Positions 1-6,578 of a stretch of 11,076 bases of DNA are shown here, one piece after another. Position numbers and translations under genes: made by a program. Origin of the DNA: Rubrivivax sp. (GTDB lineage Bacteria; Pseudomonadota; Gammaproteobacteria; Burkholderiales; Burkholderiaceae_C). Positions within the stretch are counted from its first letter, which is position 1, and each line of letters begins with the position of its first letter. The DNA lies in the NCBI GenBank assembly GCA_027484885.1, contig JAIXSD010000130.1:1-11076 (forward strand). Direction: 5' to 3'. The notes below the pieces were generated by a model, which ran no database searches, was not told the DNA's origin, and saw only the letters and a program-made list of their open reading frames with translations.

Positions 1-555
1 GAATACGTGCTGCGCAACTGGCGCATGGTCAAGGTCGCCACGACCAAGGCCCAGCGCAAGCTGTTCTTCAATCTGCGCTCGATGAAGCACAGCATGAAGG
101 AAGACCAGGCCGACGACCAAACCCACCGCAACAGCCTCAGCGAAGCGCAGCTGGCGCATGTGGCACGCGAGCTGAATGTGAAGCCAGAAGAAGTGCTGGA
201 GATGGAAACCCGCATGTCCGGCGGCGACGTGGCACTGGAGCCGCAAAGCGACGAGGATGGCGAGAGCTTTGCCCCCATCGCCTACCTGGCCGATGACAGC
301 CAGGAGCCGACCCGGGTGCTGGAAGCTCAGGCGCGCGACGCGCTGGCCGGCGACGGCATCAGCCGCGCGCTGGAAGCCCTGGACGAACGCAGCCGACGCA
401 TCGTCGAAGAGCGCTGGCTCAAGGTCAATGACGACTCGTCCGGCGGCATGACCCTGCATGAGCTCGCTGCCGAGTACGGCGTGTCGGCCGAGCGCATTCG
501 CCAGATTGAAGTGGCGGCCATGAAGAAGATGCGCAAGGCGCTCAGCCCGGCCTGA
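1..555 (+). CDS. rpoH: RNA polymerase sigma-32 factor RpoH (5' partial)
   Basis: This is the C-terminal 184 residues of the heat-shock sigma factor; the frame is open at the left edge and the start lies outside the window. The fragment begins in region 2.4 (EYVLRNWRMVKVAT) and runs straight into the RpoH-specific box TKAQRKLFFNLR, which separates RpoH from other sigma-70 family members. Region 3 follows (LAHVARELNVKPEEV). The protein ends with a region 4.2 helix-turn-helix for -35 recognition (LHELAAEYGVSAERIRQIE, then a basic AMKKMRKAL tail). E. coli RpoH is 284 residues, so roughly 100 residues are missing. Compared with E. coli from memory, the linker after the RpoH box is a little longer and acidic (KEDQADDQTHRN). 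The gene ends just before a strong hairpin terminator and is convergent with the oxidase cluster; no functional link to the oxidase is implied. Confidence 0.96.
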   Translation, partial: EYVLRNWRMVKVATTKAQRKLFFNLRSMKHSMKEDQADDQTHRNSLSEAQLAHVARELNVKPEEVLEMETRMSGGDVALEPQSDEDGESFAPIAYLADDSQEPTRVLEAQARDALAGDGISRALEALDERSRRIVEERWLKVNDDSSGGMTLHELAAEYGVSAERIRQIEVAAMKKMRKALSPA

Positions 556-574
556 TTCAACCCACGCCCCATGA

Positions 575-605
575 AAAACGGCCCTCTCGGGGCCGTTTTC
601 TTTTT
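575..605. terminator. Two-way intrinsic terminator between rpoH and sco
   Basis: A perfect 10-bp stem (AAAACGGCCC at 575-584, GGGCCGTTTT at 590-599) with a 5-nt loop is followed by a T run at 601-605 on the plus strand. The A run at 574-578 gives a U tract on the minus strand. It lies 19 bp after the rpoH stop and about 30 bp after the sco stop, so it can end transcription from both sides. This is the classic arrangement for convergent genes. Confidence 0.9.
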
Positions 606-636
606 GGTGCGGCAGGTCGCCAGCAGGCTTCCAGCC

Positions 637-1326
637 TCAGCGCTTTTCCGCCAGCAGCAGCTTGATGTCCTCGGCCAGCGCCTGGGCGCCCGAGCCGTAG
701 CGCGAGAACACGCGCACCCGGCCTTCGGGGTCGAAGATGAAGCTGGCCGCGGTGTGGTCCAGGGTGTAGCTTTCGGCCGTCTTGCCGGGCACCTTGGCGT
801 AGTACACCTTGAACTCCTTGGCCGCGGCCTTGGTCTGTTCTTCGCTGCCACGCAGGGCCACAAAGCTGGGGTCGAAGCTGGCCATATAGGCTTTGAGCAA
901 GGCGGGCGTATCGCGCTCGGGGTCGACGGAAACGAACACGCCCTGCACGCGCTCACCCTCGGCGCCCAACGAGCGCTTGACCTCGGCCAGCTCGGCCATG
1001 GTGGTGGGGCAGACATCCGGGCACTGGGTGTAGCCGAAGAACACCACCACCACCTTGCCCTTGAAGTCAGCCAGGCTGCGGCTGCGGCCGTCCTGGTCAG
1101 GCAGGTTGAGGCTGCGCGCGTACTCGGCGCCGGTCAGGTCCACGCCCTTGAAGGCCAGCTTGCTGGGGCCGCCCAAGCCCAGCTGATCACAGGCCGCCAG
1201 GCTGCCCAGCAACGCAAAAGCCAGGCCGGTGGCGGCTAGGCTGCGGCGGCTCAGTCCTTTGGACGAGGGCTGAGCCGAGGGCCGGGCCGAGGACACAGGA
1301 GATTTGGAATGGGTCATGCGTTTCAT
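637..1326 (-). CDS. SCO1/SenC-family copper chaperone for the CuA centre
   Basis: A 229-residue thioredoxin-fold copper protein of the SCO1/SenC family, which matures the CuA site of oxidase subunit II on the periplasmic face. The copper ligands are visible: the CPDVC motif (Cys102, Cys106) after a VVVVFFGYTQ strand, and the downstream His191 in LDHTAASFIF. The N-terminus is a long polar stretch, then a twin arginine (SRRSLAATG, residues 26-34), a hydrophobic segment and a lipobox LAAC ending at Cys46. It therefore looks like a membrane-anchored lipoprotein rather than a protein with a plain signal anchor. The start chosen (ATG at 1326) lies 3 nt after the ctaB stop, and a second ATG nine bases further in (1317) is also possible. 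No clear ribosome binding site is seen, so translation is probably coupled to ctaB. It is the last gene of the assembly operon. Confidence 0.95.
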   Translation of the reverse strand: MKRMTHSKSPVSSARPSAQPSSKGLSRRSLAATGLAFALLGSLAACDQLGLGGPSKLAFKGVDLTGAEYARSLNLPDQDGRSRSLADFKGKVVVVFFGYTQCPDVCPTTMAELAEVKRSLGAEGERVQGVFVSVDPERDTPALLKAYMASFDPSFVALRGSEEQTKAAAKEFKVYYAKVPGKTAESYTLDHTAASFIFDPEGRVRVFSRYGSGAQALAEDIKLLLAEKR

Positions 1327-1329
1327 GGC

Positions 1330-2250
1330 TCAAGCGCCCGTGGGCAGCACATAGTGGTCGAGCAGCAAGGCCGCAAACAGCAGCGACAGATGCCAGATCG
1401 AGAAGCGGAAGGTGGCGCGGGCCAGCTCGTCCGAATAGCCCCGCCAGAGCTTCCAGGCGTAGCCACAAAAGCCCAGGCCCAGGGCCAGGGCGCTGACCAA
1501 ATAGATCCAGCCGCTCATGCCGGTCAGGAAGGGCAGCAAGGTCGCGGCCAGCAAGATCCAGGTGTAGAGAAAGATCTGCAATCGCGTGTACTCACCGCCG
1601 TGCGTGACCGGCAGCATGGGCAGGCCGGACTTGCGGTAATCCTCAACCCGGTACAAGGCCAGGGCCCAGAAATGCGGCGGCGTCCACAGGAAGATGATCA
1701 GGCAAAGGATCAGCGCCTCCGGCCCCACCTCGCCGCGCAGCGCGGCCCAACCCAGCACCGGCGGCATGGCGCCCGAGGCGCCGCCGATGACGATGTTCTG
1801 CGGCGTCATGGGCTTGAGGATGACGGTGTAGATGACGGCATAGCCGACAAAGGTGGCGAAGGTCAGCCACATGGTCAGCGGATTGACCCAGACCCACAGA
1901 ATCGCGGAGCCGATGCCGCACAAGAGGACCGAGAAGGTCAAGGTCTGCGCGCGGCTCAGCTGGCCTTTGGCCGTGGCGCGCCAGGCTGTACGCTTCATCT
2001 TGGCATCGATCTGCTGCTCGATCAGGCAGTTGAAAGCCGCGGCCGCGCCCGCCACCAGCCAGATGCCCACGGTGGCGGCACCGATGCTGAGCCACTGCGC
2101 GCTGCTCGGCATGCCGGGCACGGCCAGAGCCATGCCGATGACGGCGCAAAACACGATCAGCTGCACCACCCGTGGCTTGGTCAGTTGGTAGAACTGCTGC
2201 CAGCGCGAGGCGGTGGGCTGGGCAGCGGTGACGGAGGGCGTAGAAGACAT
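1330..2250 (-). CDS. ctaB: Heme O synthase (protoheme IX farnesyltransferase)
   Basis: A 306-residue polytopic inner-membrane prenyltransferase of the UbiA superfamily that adds a farnesyl group to heme B, giving heme O. The first prenyl-diphosphate binding motif is at residues 74-92, N-C-L-I-E-Q-Q-I-D followed by KMKRTAWRA, with Glu78 at the position usually shown as the first Asp and Asp82 conserved. A second conserved block, [20 protein letters not shown], sits around residues 145-165, and a [11 protein letters not shown] block with YRVEDY follows near residues 190-205. Multiple hydrophobic helices match the family, as does the length (about 280-310). The start ATG at 2250 gives a normal N-terminus just before the TKPRVV motif. 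It lies between ctaA (97 bp upstream) and sco (3 nt downstream). The gene is also named cyoE; ctaB suits the heme A context better. Confidence 0.97.
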   Translation of the reverse strand: MSSTPSVTAAQPTASRWQQFYQLTKPRVVQLIVFCAVIGMALAVPGMPSSAQWLSIGAATVGIWLVAGAAAAFNCLIEQQIDAKMKRTAWRATAKGQLSRAQTLTFSVLLCGIGSAILWVWVNPLTMWLTFATFVGYAVIYTVILKPMTPQNIVIGGASGAMPPVLGWAALRGEVGPEALILCLIIFLWTPPHFWALALYRVEDYRKSGLPMLPVTHGGEYTRLQIFLYTWILLAATLLPFLTGMSGWIYLVSALALGLGFCGYAWKLWRGYSDELARATFRFSIWHLSLLFAALLLDHYVLPTGA

Positions 2251-2310
2251 AAGGGATCAGGGTATCGGGATTCGGGGGCTGAGCAGCGATCTGCGCAAAC
2301 AAATTTCAGC

Positions 2311-2331
2311 GTGGCTCCAGCGCAGAGCCAC
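2311..2331 (-). other. Inverted repeat between ctaA and ctaB
   Basis: GTGGCTC (2311-2317) and GAGCCAC (2325-2331) form a perfect 7-bp stem with a 7-nt loop, inside the 97-bp gap between the ctaA stop and the ctaB start. On the transcribed strand no T run follows directly, so this is not a good terminator. It may be an mRNA processing or stability hairpin within the operon, or chance. Confidence 0.4.
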
Positions 2332-2345
2332 CAAAAGCCGCGCCG

Positions 2346-3512
2346 CTAAACAGCCACGGGCCGGATCGGCAGGGCCTGCACCTGCGTTGAGCGCTGGCCT
2401 TGCTCGATCTGGGCCAGCAGTGCTGCCAACAAGGTCAACAGCATCGCGGCACCACCGGTGTGGGCCAGGGCCGCGAGCATCGGCCAATCCAGCACCACAT
2501 TGGACATGCCGCTGAGCAGCTGCCAGCCCGCCACCAGCAGCAAGCGCCGCGGCCAGGGGCCCGCTTCACCCGAGGCGGCCAGGCGCCAGGCGAACAGCAA
2601 CAAGACACTGAACACCAGCAAGGCACCCAGGCGGTGCGTCATGTGGATGGCGGTCAAGGCCTCAAAAGGCAACCAGCCGCCGCCCTTACCCACCCCCAGC
2701 TCGCGCCAGAGGGTGAAGCCATGCTCAAAGTCCATGGCCGGCCACCACTGGCCCGGCTGGCAGGCCGGAAACTCCGAACAGGCCAGCACCGCATAGTTGG
2801 TGCTGACCCAGCCGCCCAAGGCCACCTGCAGCACGCTCAGCAGCATCAACACCCAGGCGCCGGCACGCAAGCCCGGGTTCAAGCGCATAGGCTTGGGGCT
2901 GTAACCCTGGGCCTGCCAGGCCAGCAGCATCAGCAAGCCCATGCCCCCCAGCAGATGCAAGGTGACGATGGCCGGGAACAGCTTCATGGTCACCGTCAGC
3001 GCCCCGAAGGCACCCTGCATGCACACCCAGACCAGGGTCAGGCTGGCCCAGGCCGGCGAGACAACAGGGACCGCATTGCCCCCCTGCCCTTGACCCGACT
3101 CCCGCTCTCGGCGCAGCCAATGGCGCCAGCTCATCACGCACAGCACCAGGATGAGCACGCCGACGCTGCTGGCAAGGTAGCGATGGATCATCTCCACCCA
3201 GGCCTTGCCGTGTGTCACCGGACCACTGGGCATGGCGGTCTGGGCGGCATGGATCTCGTCACGGGCGCCCAGCGGGCTGGCGCTGCCATAACAGCCCGGC
3301 CAATCGGGGCAGCCCAGGCCGGAATCGGTCAGCCGTGTGAAGGCGCCGAACAGCACCAGGTCGAAGGTCAAAAACAGCGTCAGCACCGTCAGCGCACGCA
3401 GGCGCTGGCCCGGCGTGGCCGCGCGCGAGCGCAGGCGCAGCCACAGCAAAGGGCCGCAGGCGATCAGCGCGCCGAGGCCCGCCAGCTGCCACAAAGGAGA
3501 GAGATCGAACAT
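2346..3512 (-). CDS. ctaA: Heme A synthase (COX15/CtaA family)
   Basis: A 388-residue inner-membrane heme A synthase that oxidises the C8 methyl of heme O to a formyl group, making the heme A needed by CtaD. The four family histidines are visible in membrane-helix contexts: EMIHRYLASSVG (His110), VTLHLLGGMG, IHMTHRLGAL and LAHTGGAAML. The first outside loop carries LTDSGLGCPDWPGCYG, and the third carries a Cys pair in ACSEFPACQPGQW, as in COX15-type enzymes with loop disulfides. About eight hydrophobic helices are present. I place the start at the ATG at 3512, preceded by AAAGGG 4 nt upstream. The frame also allows a TTG at 3542, but that would add ten polar residues with no support. The stop is TAG at 2346-2348. 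It follows the SCO-like gene after 42 bp. Confidence 0.95.
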   Translation of the reverse strand: MFDLSPLWQLAGLGALIACGPLLWLRLRSRAATPGQRLRALTVLTLFLTFDLVLFGAFTRLTDSGLGCPDWPGCYGSASPLGARDEIHAAQTAMPSGPVTHGKAWVEMIHRYLASSVGVLILVLCVMSWRHWLRRERESGQGQGGNAVPVVSPAWASLTLVWVCMQGAFGALTVTMKLFPAIVTLHLLGGMGLLMLLAWQAQGYSPKPMRLNPGLRAGAWVLMLLSVLQVALGGWVSTNYAVLACSEFPACQPGQWWPAMDFEHGFTLWRELGVGKGGGWLPFEALTAIHMTHRLGALLVFSVLLLFAWRLAASGEAGPWPRRLLLVAGWQLLSGMSNVVLDWPMLAALAHTGGAAMLLTLLAALLAQIEQGQRSTQVQALPIRPVAV

Positions 3513-3554
3513 ATGGCCCTTTTCGCCCTGCACATGCGCCAAAGCCGCTGCGGC

Positions 3555-4280
3555 TCAGCGCCCTTCCTTGTCCCAGCCCGCATTGGCCTTGAGCAAGCGG
3601 GTCAGATCGCCCTTGAGCTTGGATGGGTCCGGCTGCGGCGGCGAGCGCATCATCCAGCGGCCCATGGGGTCGACCAGATAGACATGGTCCTTCGGGGTCT
3701 GGCCGGCCGCGGGCTTGAGCCAGGCTTCCAACTCGGCACGCGGCGCACGCAAGATGGTCACCGGCACGCCGGCCGTCAGCGCCTGGATCAGCTCAGGCTT
3801 GGGCAAAGGCGAGTCCTCGGGCAGCAGCCAGAGCTTGTCGACCTTGTCGCGATCTTTGCCCAGCATCTCGCGCAGCTGGCGCTGCATGAAAAAGCGGCGC
3901 TCGCAGGCCTCGTCGCAGTCGCCCTCTTGCACCAGGGTCAGCAACCACTGGCCTTTGAGGCTTTCGGCGGCAACCGGCTTGCCCTGCAAATCTTGCAGGT
4001 GCAAGGCCGGCGGCAGATCCACGGTCGGGTGGATCAACTCGCTGTAGGCCGATCCGCGCGGCTGGATCACATAGAAGGTGAAGTAGGACGCCACCACCGG
4101 CGCAGCACAGGCCGCCAAGACCAGCAGCATGCGCAGGCGACCACCGCGTTGGCGCTGCGCATCGGCTAGGCCTTGTGAACTGGGCAGGCTGTGCACCGTC
4201 AGGGTCAGGCCCTCGGCTTCAGGCGCTGTGCTCGCTGCGGCGGGAGCGGAGGCGGGGACGGATTGTTTGGAACCAGACAT
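3555..4280 (-). CDS. Uncharacterised SCO-like membrane protein with CX3C motif
   Basis: A 241-residue protein that I recognise only by its place in cox clusters (from memory, Pseudomonas clusters have an uncharacterised gene at the same position between SURF1 and COX15). Residues 1-50 are Ala/Pro/Ser-rich then basic (RQRGGRLR). One transmembrane helix spans about 51-72 (MLLVLAACAAPVVASYFTFY). The remainder is a soluble periplasmic domain. It reads like a degenerate SCO/thioredoxin fold: LQDLQGKPVAAESLKGQW, a strand LLTLVQEGDCDEAC with Cys122 and Cys126 spaced as in the SCO CX3C, then DHVYLVDPMGRWMMR with His199 five residues before the Asp, followed by a helix. In true SCO the His is eight residues before that Asp. 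Assembly or thiol/copper function is inference. The ATG at 4280 overlaps the SURF1 3' end by 62 bp and has no strong ribosome binding site. Confidence 0.85.
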   Translation of the reverse strand: MSGSKQSVPASAPAAASTAPEAEGLTLTVHSLPSSQGLADAQRQRGGRLRMLLVLAACAAPVVASYFTFYVIQPRGSAYSELIHPTVDLPPALHLQDLQGKPVAAESLKGQWLLTLVQEGDCDEACERRFFMQRQLREMLGKDRDKVDKLWLLPEDSPLPKPELIQALTAGVPVTILRAPRAELEAWLKPAAGQTPKDHVYLVDPMGRWMMRSPPQPDPSKLKGDLTRLLKANAGWDKEGR

Positions 4281-5004
4281 AAAGACCCAGAAGCAGCGCA
4301 CAAAGCGCAAACCATTGAAAAGCGTAGCCGTAGTGTTTCTGCAGGCCAGCATCCTGCGCCGGCCAATCGCGCCACAAACCATCGGCAGGTGCCGCTGCCG
4401 CGACGTTCGCGGCCGCAGGAGGCAACACCTCCGGCAGCTGCAGCACCGTCAGGGGCAACAAAGGCGCGGGCAGCGCCTTGGCCACCGAGGCGAGGTCGAG
4501 ATTTTGCCGGATCGCTCCTTCAGCTGCCGCGCTGAACTCATAAGCACGCGAGGGCGCCGCGGTCAAACGACCGAGCAGCTCCACCTCACCCGCGGGCGTT
4601 TCGATGCGCGGCAGGCGGCTGCGGTCCTGCGCATCGCGCGGGCCCCAGCCTCGTTGCACGAGGATGAACTCCGGGCGATTGCTGAGCTGCAAGGGCGTCA
4701 CCACGAAGAAGCCGACACGGCCGTTCATGGGGCGGTTGTCCAGATAGACCGTCTGCTCGCTCAACCAACGGCCGCGCAGACGCACCAGGCGATGCAGCTG
4801 CTCCTCGGCCTGCGCAGGCTCAGCCAACAAGTCCGACACGCGCAAGGGCGGTTGCTGGGCGCGCTCGAGCACGGCCCGGTGCAGCGCTTCTTTCTGCGCC
4901 GCACGGTCCAACTGCCAGAAGCCCAGCCGTGCCGTCAGCGCCATGGCTGAGAGCGTGGCCAGACCGATCACCCAGGCGCGCGCGCGCGGCGTCAAACCAG
5001 CCAT
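4219..5004 (-). CDS. SURF1-family cytochrome oxidase assembly protein
   Basis: A 261-residue SURF1 protein, an inner-membrane factor that helps insert heme a into subunit I. It has the family layout: an N-terminal helix (about residues 11-33) running into the signature RLGFWQLDRAAQK, a large periplasmic domain with LRGRWLSEQTVYLDNRP and FILVQRGWGPRD, and a C-terminal helix preceded by HYGYAFQWFALCALLL. The start at 5004 is fixed by GGAGG 9 nt upstream (5014-5018) and by placing the first helix near the N-terminus; the frame is open further upstream but that part would be polar and unlike the family. It is the first gene of the minus-strand assembly operon. Its 3' end overlaps the next gene by 62 bp, and its 5' end lies 33 bp from the divergent DUF2909 gene. 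Confidence 0.95.
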   Translation of the reverse strand: MAGLTPRARAWVIGLATLSAMALTARLGFWQLDRAAQKEALHRAVLERAQQPPLRVSDLLAEPAQAEEQLHRLVRLRGRWLSEQTVYLDNRPMNGRVGFFVVTPLQLSNRPEFILVQRGWGPRDAQDRSRLPRIETPAGEVELLGRLTAAPSRAYEFSAAAEGAIRQNLDLASVAKALPAPLLPLTVLQLPEVLPPAAANVAAAAPADGLWRDWPAQDAGLQKHYGYAFQWFALCALLLGLYVWFQTIRPRLRSRRSEHSA

Positions 5005-5013
5005 TCGCTTACG

Positions 5014-5018
5014 CCTCC
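5014..5018 (-). promoter_or_regulatory. Ribosome binding site of SURF1 gene
   Basis: GGAGG on the minus strand lies 9 nt before the ATG at 5004. It decides the start of the SURF1 gene against longer upstream readings of the same frame. Confidence 0.75.
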
Positions 5019-5023
5019 GGGCG

Positions 5024-5029
5024 CATAAT
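5024..5029 (+). promoter_or_regulatory. Possible -10 element for the DUF2909 gene (maybe leaderless)
   Basis: CATAAT (5 of 6 bases of TATAAT) stands out in an otherwise GC-rich 33-bp divergent gap and ends 8 bp before the ATG at 5038. Transcription from it would begin at or within two bases of the start codon. That fits the lack of any ribosome binding site before this ATG. On the minus strand the same bases read GATTATG, which could serve SURF1. No convincing -35 box was found for either direction, so this is a weak call. Confidence 0.35.
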
Positions 5030-5037
5030 CCGCGACC

Positions 5038-5256
5038 ATGAAACTCATCGTCATCCTCGCATTCATCGGCATTCTGGGCGCCTTGGCGGCCGCCGGCCTG
5101 TTCATGTTCAAGAACGGTAAGCAAGAGAGCCGCGGCCCGAACATGGCTCGGGCCCTGGCCTTGCGGGTCGGCCTGTCGGTGGCCTTGTTCCTCTTCATCT
5201 TGCTGAGCTACCTGATGGGCTGGATCGAGCCGACGGGCCTGCCCTTGCAGCGCTGA
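5038..5256 (+). CDS. Small twin-transmembrane protein (DUF2909-type)
   Basis: A 72-residue membrane protein with two helices (about residues 2-23, MKLIVILAFIGILGALAAAG, and 46-61, LSVALFLFILLSYLMG). The helices are joined by a short basic loop containing KNGKQESRGPNMARALALRV. This two-helix pattern with N/R-ALA-RV at the start of the second helix matches what I remember as DUF2909, the 'twin transmembrane protein' found beside cox genes in beta- and gammaproteobacteria. Its function is unknown; a role in oxidase assembly or stability is guilt by association only. It is the only plus-strand gene inside the cluster, divergent from SURF1 and convergent with coxIII. No Shine-Dalgarno sequence precedes the ATG. 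Confidence 0.85.
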   Translation: MKLIVILAFIGILGALAAAGLFMFKNGKQESRGPNMARALALRVGLSVALFLFILLSYLMGWIEPTGLPLQR

Positions 5257-5292
5257 AGCGCGGCGCAGCCACGCTCGTTAGCCCCACTCAGA

Positions 5293-5323
5293 AAAAAAGC
5301 GCCGCGAATTGCGGCGCTTTTTT
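5293..5323. terminator. Strong two-way terminator between DUF2909 gene and coxIII
   Basis: A perfect 13-bp stem joins 5293-5305 (six A then GCGCCGC) and 5311-5323 (GCGGCGC then six T), with a 5-nt loop. The A run and T run make it active on both strands. It ends the plus-strand DUF2909 transcript 37 bp after its stop and the minus-strand structural oxidase operon about 70 bp after the coxIII stop. It therefore splits the minus-strand cluster into two transcription units. Confidence 0.93.
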
Positions 5324-5348
5324 ATTGCCAGCTTGCGGCAGGGCGGCC

Positions 5349-5383
5349 GCTTCGAAGGCCTGGAACCGGTCCAAGCCTGAAGC
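5349..5383 (-). other. Imperfect hairpin in the coxIII 3' untranslated region
   Basis: GCTTC/GAAGC (5349-5353 with 5379-5383), AGGC/GCCT (5356-5359 with 5375-5378) and TGGA/TCCA (5361-5364 with 5370-5373) pair around a 5-nt loop, giving 13 base pairs broken by a 2-nt bulge and one mismatch. It starts 9 nt after the coxIII stop, ahead of the main terminator, and has no U tract of its own. An mRNA-stabilising or processing hairpin is the simplest reading. Confidence 0.45.
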
Positions 5384-5392
5384 GCAGCGACT

Positions 5393-6277
5393 TCACATCC
5401 AGTAAACGATGAAGTACAGACCCAGCCAGACCACGTCCACGAAGTGCCAGTACCAGGCCGCGCCTTCGAAACCGAAGTGGCGATCCTTGGTGAAGTGACC
5501 CTTTTGCAGGCGCAGGGTGATGAACAGCAGCATCAGCATGCCGACAAACACGTGGAAGCCGTGGAAGCCGGTCAGCATGAAGAAGGTCGAACCGTAGACG
5601 CCCGAGCTCAGCTTGAGGTTCAGGTCGCGGTAGGCGTGCATGTACTCATAGCCCTGCACGCACAGGAAGATCACACCCAGCAGCACCGTCATCCACATGA
5701 AGGCGATGGTCTTGCCGCGGTTGCCGGCGATCAGCGCATGGTGAGCGACCGTCAGGGTCACGCCCGAGGTCAGCAGGAGCGCGGTGTTGATGGTCGGCAG
5801 CGGCCAGGGACCCATGGTGGTGAAGGGCTCAACGACACCGGCGGGCGAGGCCGTCATGCCGGCTGCCACGCTGGGCCACAGGGCCTTGAAGTCCGGCCAC
5901 AACAGCGAGTTCTCCAGGCTACCCAGGGTCGGCACGGCATGGACGCGAGCCCAGTACAGCGCGCCGAAGAAGGCTGCGAAAAACATCACTTCCGAGAAGA
6001 TGAACCAGCCCATGCTCCAGCGGAAGGACACATCGATGCGGTCGCTGTACAGGCCGCTTTCGCTTTCGCGGATGGCGTCGCCGAACCACTGCTTGAGCAC
6101 CACGGCCCACCACAGCAGACCGAAGACCAGCGAGTACTTGCCCCAGTCATGGTCGTTGATCCACTGGCCCGCGCCGAGGATCACGAAGAACAGGCCAATG
6201 GCGGCCATCACCGGATGGCGCGAGGGCCCTGGCACGAAGTAGTAAGGGGTCTTGCCCGTGGTAGTCGCTGCCGACAT
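5393..6277 (-). CDS. ctaE: Cytochrome c oxidase subunit III
   Basis: A 294-residue polytopic subunit III of the heme-copper oxidase, part of the three-subunit core in the inner membrane. It begins with a short polar tail and the family entry YYFVPGPSRHPVMAA, has seven hydrophobic helices, and carries the conserved Glu in FIFSEVMFFAAFFGALYW. Later blocks TINTALLLTSGVTLTVAHHA, YGSTFFMLTGFHGFHVFVGM and the C-terminal WYWHFVDVVWLGLYFIVYW are typical of the family. The length is above the mitochondrial 261 residues because of a loop rich in Trp/Pro/Gly near residues 110-160. The start at 6277 is fixed by GAGGAG 7 nt upstream; an upstream extension of the same frame encodes Cys/Ser-rich residues unlike the family. 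It is the last gene of the structural operon. Confidence 0.97.
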   Translation of the reverse strand: MSAATTTGKTPYYFVPGPSRHPVMAAIGLFFVILGAGQWINDHDWGKYSLVFGLLWWAVVLKQWFGDAIRESESGLYSDRIDVSFRWSMGWFIFSEVMFFAAFFGALYWARVHAVPTLGSLENSLLWPDFKALWPSVAAGMTASPAGVVEPFTTMGPWPLPTINTALLLTSGVTLTVAHHALIAGNRGKTIAFMWMTVLLGVIFLCVQGYEYMHAYRDLNLKLSSGVYGSTFFMLTGFHGFHVFVGMLMLLFITLRLQKGHFTKDRHFGFEGAAWYWHFVDVVWLGLYFIVYWM

Positions 6278-6284
6278 TTCTTTT

Positions 6285-6290
6285 CTCCTC
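6285..6290 (-). promoter_or_regulatory. Ribosome binding site of coxIII
   Basis: GAGGAG on the minus strand lies 7 nt before the ATG at 6277. It is among the strongest Shine-Dalgarno sequences in the window and settles the coxIII start against a longer open frame reaching 6424. Confidence 0.8.
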
Positions 6291-6335
6291 GAACTAAATT
6301 CAGTCCTGCTGATGACGCTGCAAACGCTGCAAGTC

Positions 6336-6578
6336 TCAAGCGCCGGCGACCCCGCTGCCGATGACCCATTGGACCAACAGCACCAGAACCAGCACGAATA
6401 AAACGGCCCCAATGACTCCGGCAATGATCACATGCACCGGGTTCAGCTGAGCCACATCTTTTTCATAGTCGGCGCCACGACGCACGCCGAAAAACGACCA
6501 GGCCACGGCCTTCATGGTCTGCACAAAAGACAGCGGTCGAGCCGCTGCCTGCTTCAGGTCTTCACCGGCCTGGCTCAT
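6336..6578 (-). CDS. Small single-helix membrane protein (DUF2970-type)
   Basis: An 80-residue protein with an amphipathic, polar first half and a single C-terminal transmembrane helix (about residues 49-73, HVIIAGVIGAVLFVLVLVLL). The block SFFGVRRGADYEKDVAQLNP just before the helix is the hallmark I associate with DUF2970, a family found between ctaG and coxIII in betaproteobacteria. No function is known. The ATG overlaps the ctaG stop as ATGA, and AAGGAG lies 8 nt upstream within the ctaG 3' end. It is thus both well initiated and coupled to ctaG, which argues that its dosage is tied to oxidase assembly (inference). Confidence 0.9.
   Translation of the reverse strand: MSQAGEDLKQAAARPLSFVQTMKAVAWSFFGVRRGADYEKDVAQLNPVHVIIAGVIGAVLFVLVLVLLVQWVIGSGVAGA

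Noticed and set aside
571..1239. Plus-strand frame starting just after rpoH
   Set aside because: Its start codon sits in the terminator hairpin and the rest is antisense to sco. The minus-strand protein carries the CPDVC and His motifs, so this frame is a shadow.
3513..3542. TTG-initiated ten-residue extension of heme A synthase
   Set aside because: The ATG at 3512 has AAAGGG just upstream and gives a normal N-terminus; the extension is polar and unlike the family.
2400..4169. Long plus-strand open frame opposite ctaA and the SCO-like gene
   Set aside because: It is low-complexity Gln/His/Arg/Gly-rich sequence with no recognisable domain, and it crosses two well-supported minus-strand genes and their junction.
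6278..6424. Upstream extension of coxIII
   Set aside because: GAGGAG sits 7 nt before the ATG at 6277. The extension is Cys/Ser-rich, unlike subunit III, and overlaps the 3' end of the DUF2970 gene.
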